From Paenibacillus sp. DMB5 (GTDB taxonomy: Bacteria > Bacillota > Bacilli > Paenibacillales > Paenibacillaceae), in NCBI RefSeq assembly GCF_001517085.1, contig NZ_LRAC01000090.1, positions 1 through 57,716 on the forward strand: a stretch of DNA of 57,716 nucleotides. Direction: 5' to 3'. Below are positions 8,700-17,601 of this stretch, one piece after another. Made by a program: the position numbers and the translations under genes. The notes under the pieces were generated by a model that did not search any database, was not told where the DNA came from, and saw only the letters and a list, made by a program, of their open reading frames with translations. Each line of letters opens with the position of its first letter. The stretch's first letter is position 1.

Positions 8700-9464
8700 T
8701 CAAACGTGTGTAAGGGCAATTCTAAAGCCAAGATCATCGATCTTGAAATCGGGCATGCTTTTCCTTCTACTCGTAGAACCGCAGTTGTTCTGGGCTTCAG
8801 CCCAGCTGCCTCCCCGGAAGACTCTATAGTTCCCATATCGTTCCTTATCATATAAATCCCAACACCATTCCCATACGTTCCCGATCATATCAAAAAGCCC
8901 CCATGGGTTAGGAAGCAGCTGACCCACTGGATGAACCGATCCACCGGAGTTTTCTTGATACCATGCAATTTGCTCAATTCGTTCATACCGGTATCCTGCG
9001 GTTCCCGCTTTGCAGGCATACTGCCATTCTGCGTCTGATAGTAATCGGAAGCCATTCGCTGTCTTTTTAAAAATCGTATTCTCACTCTCATTGGTGATTG
9101 TATAACATTCGGTTCTGCCAAGCATTCTGGACAACTGATTACAAAAGGAAATGGAATCTATCCACGAAACCTCCGCCATTGGCAGGTTATTCATAATCGG
9201 CTCTGTTTCTTTTTCATGCATGACAAAATGATACAACTGCTGTGTTACCGGATACTTCATTACATGGAAAGGTTCGATTGTTGCAGTCCATGTTACAGCC
9301 TTTTTATTGCTTCCAGGGTTTGATAGCGTGTAATCAGAACTTAACCATTTATCCGTGTTAACATAATCACGTAATTCTATGGTTCCTCCCTGTACGGGTA
9401 CCATCAATTTCATTAACTCTTTTTCAAAAGCTGTTCTGTCACTTCCATACTTTTGATTTGTCAT
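8700..9464 (-). CDS. SUMF1/FGE-sulfatase fold protein without the catalytic cysteine pair
   Basis: A 254-residue protein of the formylglycine-generating enzyme (SUMF1) fold. Family landmarks are visible: MKYPVTQQLY, LPMAEVSWIDSISFCNQLS, GFRLLSDAEWQYACKAGT, NPWGLFDMIGNVWEWCWD, FRGGSW and LGFRIA. In true FGE two Cys follow the RGGS motif; here that place reads GGSWAEAQNNC, and the one remaining Cys aligns with the later, structural cysteine. It is thus unlikely to oxidise sulfatases, and no sulfatase is in the window. Its role is unknown. It is more AT-rich than the flanking sugar genes and begins the minus-strand accessory block. Confidence 0.8.
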   Translation of the reverse strand: MTNQKYGSDRTAFEKELMKLMVPVQGGTIELRDYVNTDKWLSSDYTLSNPGSNKKAVTWTATIEPFHVMKYPVTQQLYHFVMHEKETEPIMNNLPMAEVSWIDSISFCNQLSRMLGRTECYTITNESENTIFKKTANGFRLLSDAEWQYACKAGTAGYRYERIEQIAWYQENSGGSVHPVGQLLPNPWGLFDMIGNVWEWCWDLYDKERYGNYRVFRGGSWAEAQNNCGSTSRRKSMPDFKIDDLGFRIALTHV

Positions 9465-9508
9465 GATAACCCACTCTCGATACAGTTGTAAAATTTAACA
9501 TGTGGTAC

Positions 9509-9865
9509 TTATCGTTTCACTCTTTCGGAAATATTTTTACTTATTTCTTCAGGATTTTCAACACCTATGATCAACTTTGATATTTTGAACTTACCAACTT
9601 TAAAGCTATTCAAATCTAAATGAAGAGTTTCAAGCTCATTTTCAAAAAAGTGAAGTTGATACCGACCATTGGATCTAAATAGCCCATTTCTCATTTCTCC
9701 TAATAAAGCACCATATAGTTTAAAAGCATTTGGTATCGGTCTACCTGTTGTTATTCCTGTGATTGAAGAGTATGGAATTTGCAACCCTTTATCTAATTTT
9801 AAAAAGGGTGAGTTTTCAAAGTCGATATTTACGTAGGATTCCATTAGTTGAATTTTACGTTCCAT
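9509..9865 (-). CDS. Small PH-like domain protein
   Basis: A 118-residue soluble protein with no signal or membrane segment. The alternating beta-strand pattern (YVNIDFENSPFLKL, LQIPYSSITGITTG, RYQLHFFENELETLHLDL) ending in a helix (NPEEISKNISERVKR) resembles bacterial PH-like domains. That is a fold guess, not a firm family match. The ATG has a GGGGGAA ribosome site. It lies 44 bp upstream of the SUMF1-fold gene on the same strand and is AT-rich. A CTGCCCGTTA element lies about 90 bp upstream of its start. Confidence 0.6.
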   Translation of the reverse strand: MERKIQLMESYVNIDFENSPFLKLDKGLQIPYSSITGITTGRPIPNAFKLYGALLGEMRNGLFRSNGRYQLHFFENELETLHLDLNSFKVGKFKISKLIIGVENPEEISKNISERVKR

Positions 9866-9954
9866 ATTTTAATTCCCCCATATTCAAATAATCCATTTAT
9901 TTCATAACAAATAATTACATATAACACCACAAATACCTCCTTTCTTCATAAAAA

Positions 9955-10052
9955 ATCTAAACTGCCCGTTAGATGAACAAAAGCAACCGATCGAAGTGAT
10001 AGTTGCTTTCGTAATTACATTGGGCTATCGTTTCACGTTAGCTTAATAAGCA
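9955..10052 (-). repeat. Spacer element 1 of the candidate cassette array
   Basis: CTAAACTGCCCGTTAG (9957-9972) lies inside an ATCTAA/TTAGAT inverted repeat (9955-9960, 9969-9974). A hairpin follows, AAAGCAAC/GTTGCTTT (9980-9987, 10002-10009), which could end minus-strand transcripts. After that comes CGTTAGCTTAATAAGCA at about 10035-10051, a near copy of CGTTAGTTTAGTAAGCA at element 2. The element separates two unrelated short genes. Confidence 0.55.
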
Positions 10053-10097
10053 CGCCTTCTTTTATTACACAATATCTTCGTACTGCACATCAGCATG

Positions 10098-10325
10098 TCA
10101 TCTTCTGCCATAAATTTTATTGTGGAGTTTCGTTATTTTCTTCCGATCTTCATCTGAAATCCAAGTGCCATCGGAAGCTTCATCCGCATTTACGTACATG
10201 CCCCAAATCATGCTGAACGCATCTTTATCGTCTTGTGTAACGGTAATTCTCCGTTGCTTTGGCCTATGTCGTGCAATGATTTCGGACGCAATTCTGGACG
10301 CTTCCTCAATTTCTTCATGAGTCAT
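10098..10325 (-). CDS. Small hypothetical protein
   Basis: A 75-residue charged helical protein (MTHEEIEEASRIASEIIARH... to ...HNKIYGRR) with no family I recognise. The ATG at 10325 follows GGGGAAGCG at good spacing. The frame stays open upstream to a TTG at 10391, which would add 22 residues and start inside the repeat element, and a GTG in between has an AAAGGGTGAG site, so the exact start is uncertain. It occupies one ~430-bp unit bounded by repeat elements 1 and 2. Confidence 0.55.
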   Translation of the reverse strand: MTHEEIEEASRIASEIIARHRPKQRRITVTQDDKDAFSMIWGMYVNADEASDGTWISDEDRKKITKLHNKIYGRR

Positions 10326-10390
10326 ACGCTTCCCCACTGTCTCACCCTTTCTTACGTCATATGCGTCAAATGCGACACATATCTTGTTCA

Positions 10391-10413
10391 ACTAAACTGC
10401 CCGTTAGTTTAGT
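10391..10413 (-). repeat. Spacer element 2 of the candidate cassette array
   Basis: A perfect inverted repeat, ACTAAACT and AGTTTAGT, encloses GCCCGTT. It shares CTAAACTGCCCGTTAG with element 1. It begins 17 bp after the HIT gene's stop codon (minus strand). Confidence 0.65.
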
Positions 10414-10430
10414 AAGCAAGACAAATAAGA

Positions 10431-10760
10431 TTAGCGTAATGCTTCACCGAAGGTTATATGGAAATGAAGATGTTTTGAGTCTTGGTACTTCCCCAAATTA
10501 GTTGACACCCTGCAAGCTCCATACGCAGACTGCACTTGAGATGAAACCTTTTTAATAACGTCCATCAACTCAATTAAGAGCTCATTGTCACTTTGTTCCA
10601 GTGTAAGAAGAGATGAGATATGCTTCTTCGGAATCGTAACAATGTGGACGGGATAAAAAGGGCGAGTATGATGATATGCAAGAACGTTATCAGTCTCAAA
10701 GACTTTTTGTACATCAGTACGACCACTTAATACCTCATCGCAATAAAAATCCTCAGTCAA
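10431..10760 (-). CDS. HIT-family nucleotide-binding protein
   Basis: A 109-residue histidine-triad protein. The active-site motif is HLHFHI near the C-terminus, preceded by the usual NLGKYQDSKH context. The N-terminal half has the HIT signature NVLAYHHTRPFYPVHIVTIPKKHI. Family members hydrolyse or transfer nucleotidyl groups from small nucleotides; the substrate is not predictable. The start is TTG at 10760, six bases after GGAGGG. It is unlike its neighbours in function, which fits a cassette rather than an operon member. Confidence 0.85.
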   Translation of the reverse strand: MTEDFYCDEVLSGRTDVQKVFETDNVLAYHHTRPFYPVHIVTIPKKHISSLLTLEQSDNELLIELMDVIKKVSSQVQSAYGACRVSTNLGKYQDSKHLHFHITFGEALR

Positions 10761-10818
10761 TACTATCCCTCCAAAAAATAGTTATCAAAAATTGGAATTC
10801 GTTATATTTTGTCAGTAT

Positions 10819-10829
10819 CCTGCCCGTTA
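10819..10829 (-). repeat. Spacer element 3 of the candidate cassette array
   Basis: The third copy of CTGCCCGTTA, 427 bp from element 2; elements 1 and 2 are 433 bp apart. Flanks are diverged and the inverted repeat is not kept. The rest of 10761-11010 is AT-rich with no gene I can support. Confidence 0.5.
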
Positions 10830-11010
10830 CCAGAACAAAGCGTTAATTATGTTATTGATTTGTTTGAGTAAACAACGAATCCGGTTCTTTTAACCATTGA
10901 ATGTATGTTGATTCTACTTTTACGCGGGTATTAATAAGGAGCATTCCTTACAACTCATTAATAGATGAAAATCTCTCTTTCACATATTCATTTCTTCAAA
11001 AATGCCAATA

Positions 11011-11063
11011 AACAGGCTGTGCCCGTAAGATCCTTCTTTCAGATCTCACGGGCACAGCCTGTT
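11011..11063. terminator. Strong terminator hairpin after ltrA-like gene
   Basis: AACAGGCTGTGCCCGT pairs perfectly with ACGGGCACAGCCTGTT (11048-11063). On the minus strand it follows the ltrA-like stop codon and runs into TTTATTGG. It may also act from the other side. Confidence 0.75.
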
Positions 11064-11075
11064 TCTTATGCGGTT

Positions 11076-12170
11076 TTAGGTCGTGATCTTGGCATAGACG
11101 GCGAAGAACAGCGCCATTTCGCCCATCATCACTACATTAGGAACGTGGAACACCAGATTAACAATGTAAAAGCCGATCAAAATCCCCAGCAGCAGGGACA
11201 GATGCGTAATACCCAGCCGGTGCTGCTTGTGCCTGTAGACATGGAAGACGAGTGTCGTCGAGGCAAAGTAGAGTACGGCAGACCCGAAGAACAAATTCAG
11301 CATCATCCCGTAATGCAGTTCATTTAGGAACAGAAGCTGAATCGAGGCGGCAATCATAGACAGAGAGAGGAAGATGAACAAATGGCCATAGATGATCGTC
11401 TGTCCGGCGGTCTGTACATGCTTATTCACTTTCTTCTCCAGATTGTCGTAATACTGCCACCACATCGCGATAATGAGCACAAAAGTCAATGCTGCAAAGG
11501 TCACCGACTGCGGGGTCCAGGAGCTGGAATTCAGTACGGCGAGTATGCTGACCACAGATTCGCCGAGCAGGATCAGCGCGAAGAGCGAGAAGCGCTCCAG
11601 CAGATGATGAGTGTTCGTCGGGGTCTTGAGCAGGATCTTTCTGCCGGTCAGCGGAAGGATAATATCAAGGGCAATTCCGGCGTACAGCACGGCATAGCGC
11701 ACCCAGGAATCAAAGAACAGGGAACAGGCGGAGATGGCCAGTCCGATCCAAAAGCGGGTCCCGAAATAATGGGCAGTGGCCCGCAAATGTCCTTCCTCCC
11801 TGGCATGCGCATAATGGTATTGCACGGCAGTCATCGCCCGCAGTCCGATGTAGCCGATCAGGAAGGAAAGATAGGTGGAATCGAAGTCAACGTTCAGGCT
11901 GGCTGTCATAATCAGTACAAAAAATAACTGGATAATCAGAAAAATCCGGTGAGGAACGCTATCCTGCCCAAAGCGGTTAACAAATAAGGTCTGTCCCACC
12001 CAGGCCCACCAGATCGGGATGAAGATCAGTACAAATTTGCCCAGCGTCTCCAGGGAAAGGGTCTCGTCCTCTACGTGCAGCAGCACATGGCTGGCTTTAG
12101 CCACCGCGGCGACAAAGAGCAGATCATAGAACAGCTCCAGCCAGGTTACTTTCTTCTCGGTCATGTGCAT
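11076..12170 (-). CDS. LtrA-family membrane protein
   Basis: A 364-residue polytopic membrane protein with about ten hydrophobic segments. It opens with the family hallmark VTWLELFYDLLFVAAVAKASH and contains IPIWWAWVGQTLF and RFSLFALILLGESVVSIL, as in the low-temperature requirement A family (PF06772). The biochemical role of the family is not settled. The ATG at 12170 follows TAAGGAGG at good spacing. It is a single-gene unit, divergent from the sugar transporter operon across 241 bp, in which I see no feature beyond likely promoters. Confidence 0.85.
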   Translation of the reverse strand: MHMTEKKVTWLELFYDLLFVAAVAKASHVLLHVEDETLSLETLGKFVLIFIPIWWAWVGQTLFVNRFGQDSVPHRIFLIIQLFFVLIMTASLNVDFDSTYLSFLIGYIGLRAMTAVQYHYAHAREEGHLRATAHYFGTRFWIGLAISACSLFFDSWVRYAVLYAGIALDIILPLTGRKILLKTPTNTHHLLERFSLFALILLGESVVSILAVLNSSSWTPQSVTFAALTFVLIIAMWWQYYDNLEKKVNKHVQTAGQTIIYGHLFIFLSLSMIAASIQLLFLNELHYGMMLNLFFGSAVLYFASTTLVFHVYRHKQHRLGITHLSLLLGILIGFYIVNLVFHVPNVVMMGEMALFFAVYAKITT

Positions 12171-12411
12171 TAGGCCTCCTTAGCCGTCCGGATGATTTCC
12201 GGCTTGCCGTTTGTTTTTCCCTATCATAATGGCTTTCTCTTGGTTACCGCAAGACTGGCTGACAACAAGCCTGGTAATCAGTGTGTTAGATGAACCAAGG
12301 GATGGACCGAGCGGCCAAACTGCATCCTTTTTTGCAAGGAATCTTGGTTATTTGCGATATTTCCCGTGCCGGCGCGGCGGTAGAATTAGGGATGAAGGGA
12401 GAAGTGATTGC

Positions 12412-13389
12412 ATGAACCAGGTATCACCGGCTGCTTCGAAAGTGCTTAATAAGAAAGCGCTTAAACGCAAAGCTAAGCCATTCGCGGACTTTCGAGCGCA
12501 CAAAACCTATTATTTTATGCTCATCCCGCTGTTCGCCTATTTTATAGCCTTTAACTACCTGCCGCTTGCCGGGCTGTACAATGCTTTTACCAATTATGAT
12601 TTCAGCAAAGGCCTCCTGAGCCCGTTCGTCGGCCTGCAGAATTTCGAGTTTCTGTTCAAGGGCGGGGCGGACTCGACCATCTGGAAGCTGACGCGCAATA
12701 CCATCCTCTACAACGTAGCTTTTATTATCCTGAGTAATGTGTGCCAGATCGGGATGGCTGTGCTGCTCAAGGAGATTGCGTTCAAACGGTTCGTCAAAAC
12801 CTCGCAGACGCTGATGTTCATGCCTTATTTTGTCTCGATGGTTATTATCGGGTCTATCATCTATAACCTGTTCAATTTCAACTATGGCGTACTCAACAAT
12901 ATGTTCACTTCGCTGGGCATGGAAAAATTTGATTTTTACCGCACCCCCTGGGTCTGGCCGATCATCATTGTTGTCGTTGAGATCTGGAAGAGCCTGGGCT
13001 ATGGAACGGTCATTTATCTGGCTTCCATTATGGGGATCGACGAGAGCATTTATGAAGCGGCTTATGTGGATGGAGCTTCCAAATGGCAGCGCATCCGCTA
13101 TGTGACCCTTCCGCTGCTCAAGCCTACTGTCATTATTCTGCTGCTGTTCGCGGTCGGCGGAATCCTGAAGGGACAATTCGACCTTTTCTGGAATATCGTC
13201 GGCAATAACGGGCTGCTGCTGAACGCAACGGACATCATCGATACTTATGTATACCGTTCACTGACCGTTAACTTCAGCATTAATCTGGGAACGGCTGCGG
13301 GCCTGTATCAATCCGTATTCGGGCTGCTGCTGATCCTGACTGTCAATGCCATTGTCCGGAAGGTCGACCGGGAGAATTCTCTATTTTAA
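12412..13389 (+). CDS. Sugar ABC transporter permease, LplB/UgpA type
   Basis: A 325-residue permease with six membrane segments. The charged N-terminus (~30 residues) is followed by YYFMLIPLFAYFIAFNYLPLAG. The EAA loop reads EAAYVDGASKWQRIRYVTLPLLKP, the contact site for the shared ATPase. It pairs with the next gene to form the channel for the lipoprotein encoded third. An open frame runs 200 bp further upstream, but only the ATG at 12412 has a ribosome site (GAAGGGAG) and a family-like start. No ATPase is in this operon; such importers commonly borrow an MsmX-type ATPase. Confidence 0.9.
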   Translation: MNQVSPAASKVLNKKALKRKAKPFADFRAHKTYYFMLIPLFAYFIAFNYLPLAGLYNAFTNYDFSKGLLSPFVGLQNFEFLFKGGADSTIWKLTRNTILYNVAFIILSNVCQIGMAVLLKEIAFKRFVKTSQTLMFMPYFVSMVIIGSIIYNLFNFNYGVLNNMFTSLGMEKFDFYRTPWVWPIIIVVVEIWKSLGYGTVIYLASIMGIDESIYEAAYVDGASKWQRIRYVTLPLLKPTVIILLLFAVGGILKGQFDLFWNIVGNNGLLLNATDIIDTYVYRSLTVNFSINLGTAAGLYQSVFGLLLILTVNAIVRKVDRENSLF

Positions 13390-13409
13390 AGAAAGGGTTG
13401 TGATAAAAC

Positions 13410-14327
13410 GTGAGTTCTGCGGCAATTGGTAAAACCGGCAGTAAAATCCGCAAGGATACCGGTACAAAATTATTTGACGTTATTGCCATCTTCGTAGTAT
13501 CCATCGGCGCATTGCTCTGCGTGATACCGTTTATTATAATGCTCTCCGGCTCCTTGAGCACTGAGTCTGAGGTTGTACGGAGCGGTTATTCGATTATACC
13601 CAAAGGCTTCACGCTGGAGGCCTACCGGGTTGTCTTCACTTCACTGGGCAATACGATCGGCAGAGCCTATATGGTTACGATCTATGTAACGGCGGTTGGG
13701 ACCTTTCTCGGCCTGCTCTGTACCTCTATGGGGGGATATGTGCTTTCCCGCCCGGATTTTAAGCACAGGGATAAGGTGTCATTCTTCGTCTACTTCACGA
13801 CGCTGTTCAGCGGCGGGCTGATTCCTACCTATCTCGTTGTAGCCAATGTGCTGCAGCTGAATCACTCACTCTGGTCTGTTATTCTCGGCGGCCTGATGTC
13901 CGCGTTCAACGTATTCCTGTTCCGTAACTTCATCAAGGGGATTCCCGATGCGCTGATGGAATCAGCGAGAATTGACGGAGCCGGGGATTTCCGGATCTAC
14001 TGGCAGATCATCATTCCGCTCACCAAGCCGGCCATGGCGACCATCGGGCTGTTCACCGCACTGGGCTACTGGAATAACTGGTTTACCTACAGCCTCTATC
14101 TGATCACGGATAAGGATAAATGGGGGCTGCAGTACCTGCTCTACCGGATGCTGTCCAGAGTAACGGATGCGGTCAAGGGCTCAGATGTCCTGATTATCCA
14201 GCAGCTGCCCAGTGAAACGATGAAGCTGGCTACGGCGATGCTGGTTACCGGCCCGGTTCTGCTGTTCTATCCGTTTGTGCAGCGCTATTTTGTCAGCGGC
14301 CTGGTAGTGGGAAGTGTGAAGGGGTAA
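13410..14327 (+). CDS. Sugar ABC transporter permease, LplC/YtcP type
   Basis: A 305-residue permease with six membrane segments and the EAA-type loop MESARIDGAGDFRIYWQIIIPLTKPA. It ends in the family-typical FVQRYFVSGLVVGSVKG. The start is GTG at 13410 after GAAAGGGTTG. It lies 20 bp after the LplB-type gene in a three-gene operon. Substrates of this subfamily are usually oligosaccharides from plant or microbial glycans; the GH28-like enzyme downstream suggests uronic-acid oligomers. Confidence 0.9.
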   Translation: MSSAAIGKTGSKIRKDTGTKLFDVIAIFVVSIGALLCVIPFIIMLSGSLSTESEVVRSGYSIIPKGFTLEAYRVVFTSLGNTIGRAYMVTIYVTAVGTFLGLLCTSMGGYVLSRPDFKHRDKVSFFVYFTTLFSGGLIPTYLVVANVLQLNHSLWSVILGGLMSAFNVFLFRNFIKGIPDALMESARIDGAGDFRIYWQIIIPLTKPAMATIGLFTALGYWNNWFTYSLYLITDKDKWGLQYLLYRMLSRVTDAVKGSDVLIIQQLPSETMKLATAMLVTGPVLLFYPFVQRYFVSGLVVGSVKG

Positions 14328-14433
14328 AAAAGGGCGGTCTAATCGGCTGCCAGATCCGGTTTGAAGCGGAGAGGACGTATTTACTGTTTTCTCCGCTGAA
14401 CATATACTTGTTCTAATAATGGAGGGGTTAAGC

Positions 14434-16014
14434 TTGAAAAAAAAGCAAATCACAAAGACAATGCTCGTCACATCCATGGCCTTATTGCTGGGCCTGTCTA
14501 CAGCTTGCTCAAATTCGAATTCGGGCAGCGGCAACAGCGGAAGCGAGCCTGCCAAGACCGGTAACACGGCAGCAACGGATGCACCGAAGGAAATCGTCGA
14601 ATTGAAAGCGATTACGATGGGGAACGAGCCGAAAAGCGGGCTGGATAACTTTTATAAAGAGCTGGACGCTCTGACGGAAAAGGATCTCGGTATCCGGGTC
14701 CGGTTCGACTATATCCCGTGGGGCGATGAGAAGAACCAGATCAGCCGGGCGATTGCAGCCAAGGAATATGATCTTTACGTCGGCGGTGCGTGGTCTGATT
14801 TTGCCAACTTTGCCACCAAGAATGCTTTCGCCGATCTGACGCCGCTTCTGGAAGAAACGCCCGATCTGGTGGAGCACTACAAGGGTTCGCTCGACCGCGT
14901 AAAAATCGACGGTAAGGTATTTGGTATTCCGCAATATAACAAGCCGGGCGGGGGCGGGGAAGGCATGCTGTACCGTGAGGATCTGCGCCAGAAATGGGGT
15001 CTTCCGGAGATCAAAAACCTGGAAACAGCTGAGCAATATCTCTACAAAGCTAAGGAGGAATATCCGTCTACCCCGATGCTGAACGATAAACGTTTTGGCA
15101 CTAATATTTACTCCCAGCTGATTGCGAGCAAGTACTACACGGTTGCCGCCGATTATGCTGTAGCTTCCTATGAGGATCCTTACAAAATTATCAGCATCTA
15201 CGATACGCCTGAATATAAAGAGGCCGTAGCCAAGGCCAAGCAATGGTATGACGACGGGATCGTCGATCACGACGTGCTTGCCGCACAGGGCAATGCCACT
15301 GCCGAAACACTTGAACTGATGAAGGTGGACCAGAAGCCGCTTGAATTCAATAACCACCTTGGTGCAGTCAGTAACAACTATATTAACCAGCTTAAAGATG
15401 CGCTCCCGGATTCAACCTATGGCTGGTATGACTTTTTAATGGATAATGATGCTCCGGCCTTCTTGCCAAGAATGTCGCCAAGCACCATTACGATGATTTC
15501 TGTAGGCGCCAATACCCAATATGCCCTGCAGGCACTCAAATTTATTGAAAAAGGGCATACCGACCAGACTTACTACAATTTACTGGCTTATGGTGTAGAG
15601 GGCGAAAATTACAAGGTTGATGCTGACGGCTATATCCTGTATGAGGGCATTCCAACCGATAATATCAAGCCTGCCTGGACGGGGCTGTATGACGGTTATC
15701 AGGCGCTTCAGGTCAATTATCCGGGAGAATGGAAGGCCATCTTCGATAACATTCAGGCCGAAGGCGCCAAGCGTGCAGAAGCCGGCGGGACCGATCCGTA
15801 CGAAGGCTTCAGCTTTGACACCAGCTCGCTTGCAACGGAGCTGTCCAATCTGGAGACGGTAAAAACCCAATATATCCAGCCGCTCAGCGTAGGGATGTCC
15901 AACGACATCGACGGCGATCTGGCTAAAGTGCAGAAGCAGCTGAAGGATGCCGGCTTCGATACTTATCTGGCTGAATTGCAGAAGCAGGTGGATGCGTTCA
16001 AGGCATCCAAATAA
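14434..16014 (+). CDS. Extracellular solute-binding lipoprotein of sugar transporter 1
   Basis: A 526-residue lipoprotein, the long LipO/YtcQ type that goes with LplB/LplC permeases. After a KKK start and hydrophobic stretch the lipobox is LSTAC, then a Ser/Gly/Asn linker. The start is TTG at 14434, six bases after GGAGGGG; an ATG 15 bases upstream overlaps the ribosome site and is less likely. It captures the oligosaccharide outside the membrane and delivers it to the two permeases. A strong terminator follows, so the GH28-like gene is a separate unit or depends on read-through. Confidence 0.9.
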   Translation: MKKKQITKTMLVTSMALLLGLSTACSNSNSGSGNSGSEPAKTGNTAATDAPKEIVELKAITMGNEPKSGLDNFYKELDALTEKDLGIRVRFDYIPWGDEKNQISRAIAAKEYDLYVGGAWSDFANFATKNAFADLTPLLEETPDLVEHYKGSLDRVKIDGKVFGIPQYNKPGGGGEGMLYREDLRQKWGLPEIKNLETAEQYLYKAKEEYPSTPMLNDKRFGTNIYSQLIASKYYTVAADYAVASYEDPYKIISIYDTPEYKEAVAKAKQWYDDGIVDHDVLAAQGNATAETLELMKVDQKPLEFNNHLGAVSNNYINQLKDALPDSTYGWYDFLMDNDAPAFLPRMSPSTITMISVGANTQYALQALKFIEKGHTDQTYYNLLAYGVEGENYKVDADGYILYEGIPTDNIKPAWTGLYDGYQALQVNYPGEWKAIFDNIQAEGAKRAEAGGTDPYEGFSFDTSSLATELSNLETVKTQYIQPLSVGMSNDIDGDLAKVQKQLKDAGFDTYLAELQKQVDAFKASK

Positions 16015-16024
16015 CAAGCAGCGC

Positions 16025-16060
16025 AAGCCGCCCGGCAGGGAATCTCTGCCGGGCGGCTTT
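16025..16060 (+). terminator. Terminator after sugar transporter 1
   Basis: AAGCCGCCCGGCAG pairs perfectly with CTGCCGGGCGGCTT across a 7-base loop, followed by a short T-run. Confidence 0.85.
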
Positions 16061-16098
16061 GGAAATAGAATCTGAACGAAACGAAAGATGGTGTGAAC

Positions 16099-17538
16099 AT
16101 GGATAAACTTGTTGTCTATACTGCCCCGCCGGGTGTACCCGGCAAGGAGGATTTCGCAGTGTATGTGCGGACTCCCGGGGAAGCCTGGCAGCAGCTGTTT
16201 GTGTATGAGGTCAAGGTGGATATGCACAATGTGCGCTGTGCTTCAATGGCCTATTTTGATATGAGCGGGAAAGTGGAGGTAAGGGTAGAAAGCCTGAGTC
16301 AGCCGATCCATGAGGCGGTAATCCGTCCGCTGTCAACGGACCTCCCAATCGGGCATACCGATCGGGAATTGACCTTTATGCTGGACCGGCCGCAGAAGCT
16401 GTCGATCGAAATCAACGGGGAACGGTTCAGCAATCTGCACCTGTTCGCGAACCCCTGTGAGTCGGATGCACCGGACCCGCAGCAGAATAACGTTCTCCTG
16501 CTGCAGCCGGCCATCCACCGGACAGAGGATATCTTCCGTTTGATGGCGGAAGCTGAGGGAACAGACGGGCGGGTGCGGGATACGCTGTATTTTGCACCGG
16601 GCATGCATTATATCGAGGAGACGCTGTTAAGGATTCCATCCGGGATAACCGTCTATATTGCCGGCGGCGCCGTTGTGGCAGGCTCCTTCGTCTGCGATCA
16701 CGTCCGCGATGTGTCCATACGCGGCAGAGGGATCATCCGGCTGTCTGACTTTCACCGCTTCTCGGCTTTTCGCGGCATCCGGATCAGGTTCTCGGAGCAA
16801 ATCTCGGTTGAAGGCATTATTACGCTGGACCCGCCTCATTACAGCATTTATCTGGGCAGGTCGCGGCAGGTGTCCGTCCGTAATTTCAAATCCTTCAGCA
16901 CCCGGGGCTGGTCGGACGGGATTGATATGATGGCCTGCTCGGATATTACGATCGAGGATGTTTTTCTGCGTACCTCGGATGACTGCATCGCGATCTACGG
17001 CTCACGCTGGGACTATTACGGGAACAGCAGCGGCATCCGGGTGCGTAATTCCATCCTCTGGGCGGATGTCGCCCATCCGCTGATGATCGGTACCCACGGT
17101 GACCATCACGGGGACGGAGACATTATTGAAGATATCGTGTTCGAGAACATCGATATTCTGGAGCATCATGAGCCGCAGACGAATTACATGGGGGCCATGG
17201 CCATCAATGCCGGTGACATGAATATCGTGCGTAATGTGACTTACCGGAACATCCGGGTTGAGCCCTTTGAGCTTGGCCGTCTGATCGACCTGAGAGTGAT
17301 GTGGAACAAGGACTATAATCCTGCCCCCGGACGCCGGATTGAGCATATCCGTTTTGAGGATGTTTCGTATAACGGAAGTAATGCGCGCCCGATCCAGATC
17401 TTCGGCTATGATGATGAACGGACCGTCCAGGATGTGAGCTTCAAGAGCCTTAAGGTAAACGGGCGGGTGCTTCTGCAGCCGGAGCAGGGAGTTCTTGAAG
17501 TGAATGAGTATGCGCGGGGGATTTCGTTTGAGGAGTAA
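16099..17538 (+). CDS. GH28-like polygalacturonase-fold glycosidase
   Basis: A 479-residue protein with a small beta N-terminal domain (~1-150) and a right-handed beta-helix after it. The GH28-type catalytic signatures are present: SDGID with D273 and D276, TSDDCIA with D294 and D295, and a THGD with H333. No signal peptide is present, so it should act in the cytoplasm on imported oligosaccharides, typically removing galacturonosyl or related residues. It lies 39 bp past the terminator of transporter 1, which points to a uronate-containing substrate. GH28 is large, so exact specificity is open. ATG at 16099 chosen over a GTG two codons earlier. Confidence 0.8.
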   Translation: MDKLVVYTAPPGVPGKEDFAVYVRTPGEAWQQLFVYEVKVDMHNVRCASMAYFDMSGKVEVRVESLSQPIHEAVIRPLSTDLPIGHTDRELTFMLDRPQKLSIEINGERFSNLHLFANPCESDAPDPQQNNVLLLQPAIHRTEDIFRLMAEAEGTDGRVRDTLYFAPGMHYIEETLLRIPSGITVYIAGGAVVAGSFVCDHVRDVSIRGRGIIRLSDFHRFSAFRGIRIRFSEQISVEGIITLDPPHYSIYLGRSRQVSVRNFKSFSTRGWSDGIDMMACSDITIEDVFLRTSDDCIAIYGSRWDYYGNSSGIRVRNSILWADVAHPLMIGTHGDHHGDGDIIEDIVFENIDILEHHEPQTNYMGAMAINAGDMNIVRNVTYRNIRVEPFELGRLIDLRVMWNKDYNPAPGRRIEHIRFEDVSYNGSNARPIQIFGYDDERTVQDVSFKSLKVNGRVLLQPEQGVLEVNEYARGISFEE

Positions 17539-17601
17539 GCGGCGGCTGTGTTTTACCGGTACCATCGGGCTGCATGCAAATGTCGTCCTGCAGGGCGGTG
17601 A

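Noticed and set aside
9955..10829. True integron attC sites
   Set aside because: Core triplets and paired R/L boxes of attC are not all present and no integron integrase is in the window, so only a cassette-like array is claimed.
12211..12411. N-terminal extension of the first sugar permease
   Set aside because: The frame is open but has no ribosome site, and the ATG at 12412 gives the normal family length.
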